Source of the DNA: Pseudoalteromonas piratica
Lineage (GTDB): Bacteria > Pseudomonadota > Gammaproteobacteria > Enterobacterales > Alteromonadaceae
Assembly: GCF_000788395.1 (NCBI RefSeq)
Contig: NZ_CP009888.1
Location: 124,001 to 188,000, forward strand
DNA: 64,000 nucleotides
Direction: 5' to 3'
The stretch's first letter is position 1. Every line of letters starts with the position of its first letter. The notes below the pieces were generated by a model that was not told the origin of the DNA, did not search any database, and saw only the letters and a program-made list of their open reading frames with translations. Below, in pieces: positions 58,480 to 64,000 of the stretch. The position numbers and the translations under genes are program-made.

Positions 58480-60558
58480 ATGCAACCCCGTTATTACATT
58501 CTATGCTTACTTAAAGTATGTTTGTTAAGCTTATTAATGTTATCTATTAGGTATTTATTATTCCTGCTGGCGGTATTTCCCCTATTTGCTCTATCTTCCG
58601 AAATAGAGCAAGCCACTCAGCAAAAGATTAGTTCGCAGATAGAAAAGCAAACCAGTTTAGTATTTTCTGAGTTTGAACAAGGAGTGGAGCTACTTTCGAT
58701 AAAATATAATGAGGATAATGGACAAACCTTATCTGCTCTAAATTCATTTGCTGCTGACAATCCAACAAAAACAAATGATGACCTCGCTTATTTACTAGGA
58801 TATCGCTGCTATTTAGAACTTACCACCAAGAATCAAGAGAGCTACAGCAACACTCAGCAGGTATTAGATGAGTTGATAATATCCACGGCCTCTAACCCAG
58901 CAATTCATGCCGCAGCAAACTTTTGCAAAGCGTGGTTTTATTATTTTGATAAAAATACAGAACAATATGACTTTTTTATTGAGCAGGCTTTTAACCATAT
59001 TTTAAACAGTCAATCATCCGTTTTAAAATATTGGATTGCTACAACTTTCTCCATGATGGCACAAGATACAGGTAGGCACTCAGCAGCGATAGAAGCGGCT
59101 AAGTTAGCACTGACAATCGCCACTATTAACCAAGATAATTATCGCGCGGCTACCAGCTGGGCAATAATGGCAATATCAGAAGCGGAGCTTGGTTTTTATG
59201 ACGATGCGCTTGCAAATAATCAACTGGCGATTGATTGGTATAGCAGCATAAATAACCAGCGCGCAATACTTGGGCTTTATCAAAACCGAGGGTTTATTCT
59301 GAACTCTCAAGGTAATACAAGTGAAGCCAAAGCCATTTACTTAGATGCTATTTCACAAGCAGAGCAATTAGATCATCAAGATGCTATCCATGAGATTTAC
59401 AGTAATTTAGCCGCTATAGCTTTCACCGAAGGAGACCTTGAGCTCTCAAATAACTATGCTGAAAAAACCTTAGCCTACGCACAAGAAAGCGATTACAGGA
59501 GCCTTGCTGCTCATGCCTACTCCATTATGGCAATTAATTATGTTTATTTAAACGAACTAGAAATAGCCAAAGACTATTTTGAGCGGGGCAATCGCTTTTT
59601 TGAAGAATTCAAAATGGTTAGTCAATTAGCAGATAATTTTAAATCCTGGTCTGAAGCAATGGCTAGTATCAAAAACTATGAAGCTGCGTATAACGCCCAA
59701 CTTCGCTATAAATCGCTTAGTGATAAGATTTTTAATACTGAACGCGAAAGCCGTATGTTACGCATAAAAGAGCTTTATCAAGCAACTCAAAAAGACCAAG
59801 AGATAGAAAAGCTGGCATTCGAAAATCAACGTAAAAATATTGAAATTGAAAACAAATCGCTAGAGCAAAAAATTTGGCTATTAAGTGCGGTAATTGCAAT
59901 TCTCGCGTTTGTCATGCTATCCATTTTTTATCGTAAACTTAAAAACTCAAACCAAACACTTACTAAGTACAATACTAAATTAAATGAAGAACGCTTTATT
60001 GACCCGCTCACTGGCAGCTTAAGTCGTCGCTTTTTTGAAGTACAACAACGAGAACACATTTTAAACTCTTCCGAGATTAGCTTTAGTTTATTTGTCCTTG
60101 ATATCGACCATTTTAAATCAATCAATGATAACTATGGTCATGCATGTGGCGACTATATTCTTAAAATATTTTGTCAGCGTATTCGAAACTCAATCCGCAA
60201 ACAAGATAACTTTATTCGGATGGGCGGCGAAGAGTTTTTGTTAGTGATTGAAAACAGCAATTACGACAGCGATGCTAAGTTGCTGCACAAACTGCTCTGC
60301 TTAATAAAGAATGAAACCGTTGAATTTGAACAGCACACCTTATCCATATCAATGTCTGTAGGTGTTGCTTCTAATGTGTCTATCTATGATGAAAAGTCTC
60401 TGGATATAGCGCTTGAGCTTGCTGATCAAGCCCTTTACAAAGCGAAGAGTTCAGGCCGTAATCAAGGGGAACTTCTGGATTTGCATTCTATCCCACTCAC
60501 GAACGTAATTAACAATTACGACCTAATTGTCAGTAAAACAATTCACGGTGTTGAATAG
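58480..60558 (+). CDS. TPR-repeat membrane diguanylate cyclase
   Basis: The 692-residue protein has a signal or TM segment; an alternative start at 58537 would give a cleaner signal peptide, but 58480 has AAGG before it. About eight TPR-like repeats fill residues 90-420, then a coiled coil, a TM near 463-482, and GGDEF. The active motif is MGGEEF, DPLTGSLSRRFF starts the domain, and the inhibitory I-site RKQD lies five residues ahead, so product feedback is likely. It makes cyclic-di-GMP in answer to a periplasmic protein or peptide sensed by the TPR part. It counters the EAL protein near 36 kb. Confidence 0.9.
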   Translation: MQPRYYILCLLKVCLLSLLMLSIRYLLFLLAVFPLFALSSEIEQATQQKISSQIEKQTSLVFSEFEQGVELLSIKYNEDNGQTLSALNSFAADNPTKTNDDLAYLLGYRCYLELTTKNQESYSNTQQVLDELIISTASNPAIHAAANFCKAWFYYFDKNTEQYDFFIEQAFNHILNSQSSVLKYWIATTFSMMAQDTGRHSAAIEAAKLALTIATINQDNYRAATSWAIMAISEAELGFYDDALANNQLAIDWYSSINNQRAILGLYQNRGFILNSQGNTSEAKAIYLDAISQAEQLDHQDAIHEIYSNLAAIAFTEGDLELSNNYAEKTLAYAQESDYRSLAAHAYSIMAINYVYLNELEIAKDYFERGNRFFEEFKMVSQLADNFKSWSEAMASIKNYEAAYNAQLRYKSLSDKIFNTERESRMLRIKELYQATQKDQEIEKLAFENQRKNIEIENKSLEQKIWLLSAVIAILAFVMLSIFYRKLKNSNQTLTKYNTKLNEERFIDPLTGSLSRRFFEVQQREHILNSSEISFSLFVLDIDHFKSINDNYGHACGDYILKIFCQRIRNSIRKQDNFIRMGGEEFLLVIENSNYDSDAKLLHKLLCLIKNETVEFEQHTLSISMSVGVASNVSIYDEKSLDIALELADQALYKAKSSGRNQGELLDLHSIPLTNVINNYDLIVSKTIHGVE

Positions 60559-60571
60559 AAATTGAGGCAAT

Positions 60572-60600
60572 AAAAAACCCGAGCAAGCTCGGGTTTTTTT
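60572..60600. terminator. Bidirectional terminator between the GGDEF gene and rpmG
   Basis: AAACCCGAGC pairs with GCTCGGGTTT with a 2-base loop, and A- and T-runs flank both sides. The genes on both sides converge on it. Confidence 0.93.
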
Positions 60601-60621
60601 AATTCTTTCAGCAAATCACAA

Positions 60622-60777
60622 TTACTTGATTTTTGCTTCTTTGAAAATCACGTGTTTACGTACTTTAGGATCGTACTTTTTGATTTCCATTTTTTCAGGC
60701 ATGTTACGCTTGTTTTTGTCGGTAGTGTAGAAATAACCAGTACCAGCAGTAGAAACTAAACGGATCTTATCACGCAT
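60622..60777 (-). CDS. rpmG: 50S ribosomal protein L33
   Basis: The 51-residue protein starts [20 protein letters not shown] and ends KEAKIK, the Cys-free L33 type. It binds the large subunit near the E site. It lies 12 bases after rpmB, the normal rpmB-rpmG pair. AAGGAG lies before the ATG. The Cys-free form does not depend on zinc, and no zinc-binding paralogue is seen here. Confidence 0.96.
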   Translation of the reverse strand: MRDKIRLVSTAGTGYFYTTDKNKRNMPEKMEIKKYDPKVRKHVIFKEAKIK

Positions 60778-60789
60778 GACTTAAGCTCC

Positions 60790-61026
60790 TTATACTTTTT
60801 CGCCGCGAGCACGGATATCAACTAATACCGCGTCGATGCCTTTCTTATCGATAATACGCATACCTTTAGTAGTAGTGCGTAATGTAACGAAACGCTTTTC
60901 GCTTTCAACCCAAAAACGGTGAGTTTGTAGGTTAGGTAAAAAACGACGCTTAGTCGCATTGCGAGCGTGTGAACGGTGGTTACCTACCGCTGGACGCTTA
61001 CCTGTAACTTGACAGACTTTAGACAT
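60790..61026 (-). CDS. rpmB: 50S ribosomal protein L28
   Basis: The 78-residue protein reads [20 protein letters not shown] at its start, with [15 protein letters not shown] and [15 protein letters not shown] after it. This is the standard proteobacterial L28. It leads rpmG in a two-gene operon. GGAGAT precedes the ATG. Confidence 0.97.
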   Translation of the reverse strand: MSKVCQVTGKRPAVGNHRSHARNATKRRFLPNLQTHRFWVESEKRFVTLRTTTKGMRIIDKKGIDAVLVDIRARGEKV

Positions 61027-61386
61027 GTCTATATATCTCCAATAACTTCGCTCGAGCTAAATCTTTTCTTCCGAGGTTTTGTGTACGTTTCTGCCCCGGA
61101 AATAATCAAAGGGCGCTCTTTATACAGCAAATACAGGCTAAGATCAAGAAACCCGATCTTTAGTTCAGCTCATGTGTAAATTTGATAGCGGCTAATTATA
61201 GAGATCTCTTGCCCCGAGGGAAAGTAAAACTTGCTTTTATTTTCACTATTTCTGCGAATTAAGTAAAACAGCCTGTTTTTTCGAGTTTTCTTTTCTCAAA
61301 TAGCATCAAATTAGCCAGCTAAAATGCCAAAGTAATACGTCACATAATGATTTATACCATCAAGCAACGTAAAAGTTAGCAAATAT
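61027..61386. other. Intergenic region upstream of rpmB
   Basis: About 360 bases without a gene; a 67-codon plus-strand frame that begins within rpmB is not supported. It holds the rpmB leader, a hairpin (AAGATC/GATCTT near 61139-61160) and a promoter. Confidence 0.55.
61195..61200 (-). promoter_or_regulatory. -10 element of the rpmB-rpmG promoter
   Basis: On the minus strand a perfect TATAAT follows GATCTC, nearly the same block as in the rRNA P1 promoter. The -35 is weak (TTTCCC at 17 bases). The leader to rpmB is about 170 bases. Confidence 0.5.
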
Positions 61387-62445
61387 TTATTGCTGCACAA
61401 GCACCTCTTGCCCTGACGTTAATCTTTCAGCACCTCGTGTTGCAACTTTATCTCCCTGTTTTAGCGCACCTTGCTCAAGCGGACGGACTTCAACTTTTGA
61501 CCCTTGCCCCTGCCCTACAGCAACGGCAACTTGCAGCGCTTTATTATCCGACTGGATTTTTACTACATGCACGCCTGCTTTTCGTAAAATTAATGCATCG
61601 CGCTCAACCAGTAGACTTGGCGCCGTTTTTTCAATCTTAAAATCCACGTCAACTAACTGACCACTCGCCCAGCCTTTATTTTTATCACCTAGCAGTTTTG
61701 CCCTCACTTCAAATGTTTGAGAACGTGAATCAGTCGCTGGAATCACTGCAGTAACCCTAGCGTCAGCAAATTGTAAATTATCAAAGCTGCCACTGCTTAA
61801 GGTGACTTTTTGGCCAACCTCGGCATATACCAAGTATTTAACGGGCGCATAAAAACGTACTTCTAAATTATTAATATCGATAAAGTGAACGAGTTTATCA
61901 GCACGACTTGCATCACTGCCCGCAAGTAAAAAGCGCTTACTTATAATTCCGTCAAATGGCGCAACGACGGTTGCGCGTGCCATGCGATCTTCAATTTGTT
62001 TAAGTTTTACTTTTGCTAGCTCAATATCCGTTAACGCTAAGTCATGTTGGCTTTGTACTAGATCAACCTGATTCGCTGCTGCACTGCTTGTTTTAGCAAG
62101 CTTTTTCAGCCTTTCAAGCTCTTGGCGTTGATAAGTTAAATTAACTTCTGCCCGTCTTATCATAATACGCTGCTCTGCCGCTTCCAGTTCTAGTGGCAAC
62201 ATTTCAATACGTGCAACCGCATCCCCCTGCTTAACCACCGCGCCTGGTTCCGCAACAAAGGCTAGCTTACCTGAAGTGCCCATTGTTAAGTCTACATCGC
62301 CTTTACCTCGCAATGTGCCATTAAGCGCCACGGTTTGTACTAAGGGCGCCTGCTCAACAACATTGACAGCAACACTTGGCACAGCATAAAGAGGCGCAAC
62401 AAAAAACGATGAAGCAACTAGCAGTGTATTAAATGGTTTATTCAT
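61387..62445 (-). CDS. RND periplasmic adaptor of a second efflux system
   Basis: The 352-residue protein has a signal peptide without a lipobox (FVAPLYAVPSVA). The biotinyl-lipoyl part, the coiled coil (TYQRQELERLKKLAKTSSA) and the barrel (APVKYLVYAEVGQKVTL) are those of HlyD/AcrA adaptors. It is encoded 11 bases after the pump gene. No outer-membrane gene follows, so it may borrow TolC or another channel. Confidence 0.9.
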   Translation of the reverse strand: MNKPFNTLLVASSFFVAPLYAVPSVAVNVVEQAPLVQTVALNGTLRGKGDVDLTMGTSGKLAFVAEPGAVVKQGDAVARIEMLPLELEAAEQRIMIRRAEVNLTYQRQELERLKKLAKTSSAAANQVDLVQSQHDLALTDIELAKVKLKQIEDRMARATVVAPFDGIISKRFLLAGSDASRADKLVHFIDINNLEVRFYAPVKYLVYAEVGQKVTLSSGSFDNLQFADARVTAVIPATDSRSQTFEVRAKLLGDKNKGWASGQLVDVDFKIEKTAPSLLVERDALILRKAGVHVVKIQSDNKALQVAVAVGQGQGSKVEVRPLEQGALKQGDKVATRGAERLTSGQEVLVQQ

Positions 62446-62456
62446 CTTGGTGTCCC

Positions 62457-64000
62457 CTACTTATTTGCAACCAGATCTAATGATGTTTTGTTATTTTTTG
62501 TATTTGCCTGATGTAACTTGGGTGGCGCTTGTTTACCAAGCAGCAATAAACTTGGCATCAAAATCAAGGTAAACAAAGCACTAATCGCCATACCACCAAC
62601 AATTACAGTTGCCAGTCCTCGGTAAATTTCAGAACCCACACCCGGCATTATCATCAGAGGCAACATACCAAAGAGGCTAGTTAAGGTACTTAAATAAACA
62701 GGGCGAGCTCTTATTAGTACAGCATTTTCAACCGCTTCACGTCGTGATAGCCCCCCGCGTTCTCCTTGACGTGTTTGGTCAACAAGCAAGATTGCATTGT
62801 TAACAACCAAGCCTAGCAAGATGATAAAGCCAATCATGGTCAGTAAATCGAGTGACTGGAAACTCACAACGTTAAGCGCAGCAAGTGCTAAAATACCGCC
62901 GGCAATGGCCAGTGGCATTACCAATAATACTAACAAGCTGTCGCGTGCTGATTTAAACAACGCAGTCATTAACAAAAATAATATAAACAGTGCGAGTACA
63001 AAGTTATATGCCATCTCTTCGATTGCTGATTTCATTTTTTGTGCATTACCCGCCAAAATGGCATTGGCTGAACGCGGTAAGTTTTCGCGTACAACTGGCA
63101 TCACTTGCTCACTCAGTATTTTTTGTGCTTGTTGTAAGCTCATATTATTTGGCGGCGTAATTTGAATACTCACAGTACGATAACCATTTACACGCCGTAA
63201 TTGCGATGGCCCCACGGTACGCTCAATTGTTGCCAATTCTCCCAAGGTTTGTACGCCCGCAAGTGGTGTTGTTATCGGTAAATTTGCCAATTCTTCAGGG
63301 CTTTGCCAGGGCGTTGCGCGCAAAATAACATTCATACGCTCGTTACCATCAAAGTATTCACTGATAAACATACCACTGGTAAATGCTTGTACCGCACTGG
63401 CCACTTCACGACGCGTTAAACCAGCTTGGGTTATGCGCCTATCATTTGGTGTAAGCCTTAGCTCTGGTTCAGCCATATTCAATGAAGGTTGCGGCTGTGC
63501 CATTGCCTCAGGCATGGCTTTTTTCACTTCAGCAAGCGCTAATTGTGCACTCGACATTAGCTGTTCCATATCTGAGCCTTGCAAGTCGATACTTAAAGTA
63601 CGCCCATTGCCGCCATTGGCTACTTGGATCATTGAGCCTCTAAATAAAAAGACTTGCGTGTCGGGAAGCTCTGCAAAGATTTCTTCGCGCGCCACCTGCA
63701 TCAACTCTTCAACACGTTGCGCATCGGCAGAATAAATAAAGCCACCAGCATTTGAACCAAATACATAAAAGTTAAAATCTTTAATTGCTGGCGTCTTCTC
63801 ACCGAGATAATAAGGCATTAAACGCTGCTTAACTTTTTCTGCCAGTTCCTCTTCCATATAGTCAATATTGGCACCAGCAGGAGTCACTAAGCTATAGAAA
63901 AAGCCATCTGTTGGCGCTCTGGGCATAAAGTCTGTTTGTGGAACTAAGGTATATATCACAACCACTGAACCACCCAATAAACCAATCACCCATGAAACTT
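62457..64000 (-). CDS. RND transporter, C-terminal half (cut by window edge)
   Basis: The frame is still open at the window end, so the gene starts beyond it. The 514 or so residues present match the second half of an AcrB-like pump: the periplasmic loop, then TM helices 8-12 with GFIILLGLVVNNAILLVDQT, IRARPVYLSTLTSLFGMLPL and a hydrophobic end. The subgroup resembles the cation or lipid-type RND pumps encoded with a two-gene layout, not the AcrB-type operon at 50-56 kb. The proton-relay Asp would be in the missing half. Confidence 0.9.
   Translation of the reverse strand, partial: VSWVIGLLGGSVVVIYTLVPQTDFMPRAPTDGFFYSLVTPAGANIDYMEEELAEKVKQRLMPYYLGEKTPAIKDFNFYVFGSNAGGFIYSADAQRVEELMQVAREEIFAELPDTQVFLFRGSMIQVANGGNGRTLSIDLQGSDMEQLMSSAQLALAEVKKAMPEAMAQPQPSLNMAEPELRLTPNDRRITQAGLTRREVASAVQAFTSGMFISEYFDGNERMNVILRATPWQSPEELANLPITTPLAGVQTLGELATIERTVGPSQLRRVNGYRTVSIQITPPNNMSLQQAQKILSEQVMPVVRENLPRSANAILAGNAQKMKSAIEEMAYNFVLALFILFLLMTALFKSARDSLLVLLVMPLAIAGGILALAALNVVSFQSLDLLTMIGFIILLGLVVNNAILLVDQTRQGERGGLSRREAVENAVLIRARPVYLSTLTSLFGMLPLMIMPGVGSEIYRGLATVIVGGMAISALFTLILMPSLLLLGKQAPPKLHQANTKNNKTSLDLVANK

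Overview
The window looks like a chromosome segment of a marine gammaproteobacterium of the Alteromonadales, most likely Pseudoalteromonas or a close relative. This rests on gene content: a long-form PurC, rph-pyrE and yicC, an rRNA operon with short spacers, secreted subtilisins, a trypsin-like protease with a GlyGly-CTERM-like tail, and a S9A prolyl oligopeptidase lipoprotein. The genus is inferred from gene families; no 16S comparison could be run.

Positions 1-12500 are an accessory island. It opens with a run of overlapping recombinase genes: the tail of a tyrosine recombinase, two long tyrosine-recombinase-like proteins and a small coiled-coil protein. The layout resembles Tn554 TnpABC or Gamma-Mobile-Trio elements. 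After about 750 bp of AT-rich DNA comes the most interesting locus, a tightly packed six-gene operon (5191-12500). It encodes a nucleoside-phosphorylase-like effector, a helical GASH-like protein, two GTPases, a large GAP1-like protein and a two-TM SLATT/DUF4231-like protein. This matches the computationally predicted GTPase-associated conflict systems. The effector and the GAP1-like protein end in what looks like the same adaptor domain (EAD1-like), suggesting that the effector is recruited by homotypic contact. A secreted EndA-like nuclease and a repeat-rich intergenic region mark the probable island edge.

Positions 13.9-26.2 kb lie almost entirely on the minus strand. They hold a two-component operon that also encodes a lipoprotein and a Slam-like outer-membrane barrel, then a secreted serine protease, a GT25 glycosyltransferase, an enolase-superfamily enzyme, a class II aldolase and a prolyl oligopeptidase. 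Positions 26.9-32.5 kb are a complete rRNA operon on the minus strand: two promoters, 16S, a spacer without tRNA, 23S, and two 5S genes each followed by a hairpin.

Positions 32.6-48.9 kb carry housekeeping genes (dgkA, pyrE, rph, yicC, purC). They also hold a cupredoxin / EAL phosphodiesterase / outer-membrane cassette, a CPBP-like membrane protein, two tandem subtilisin paralogues, and an ABC-permease-DUF3299 operon with a His-rich loop preceded by a near-consensus Zur box. Positions 48.9-64 kb hold a 59-residue membrane protein, an erythromycin-esterase-like protein, a full RND efflux operon, mutM, ppaC, a TPR-GGDEF protein, rpmB-rpmG, and a second RND system cut by the window end.
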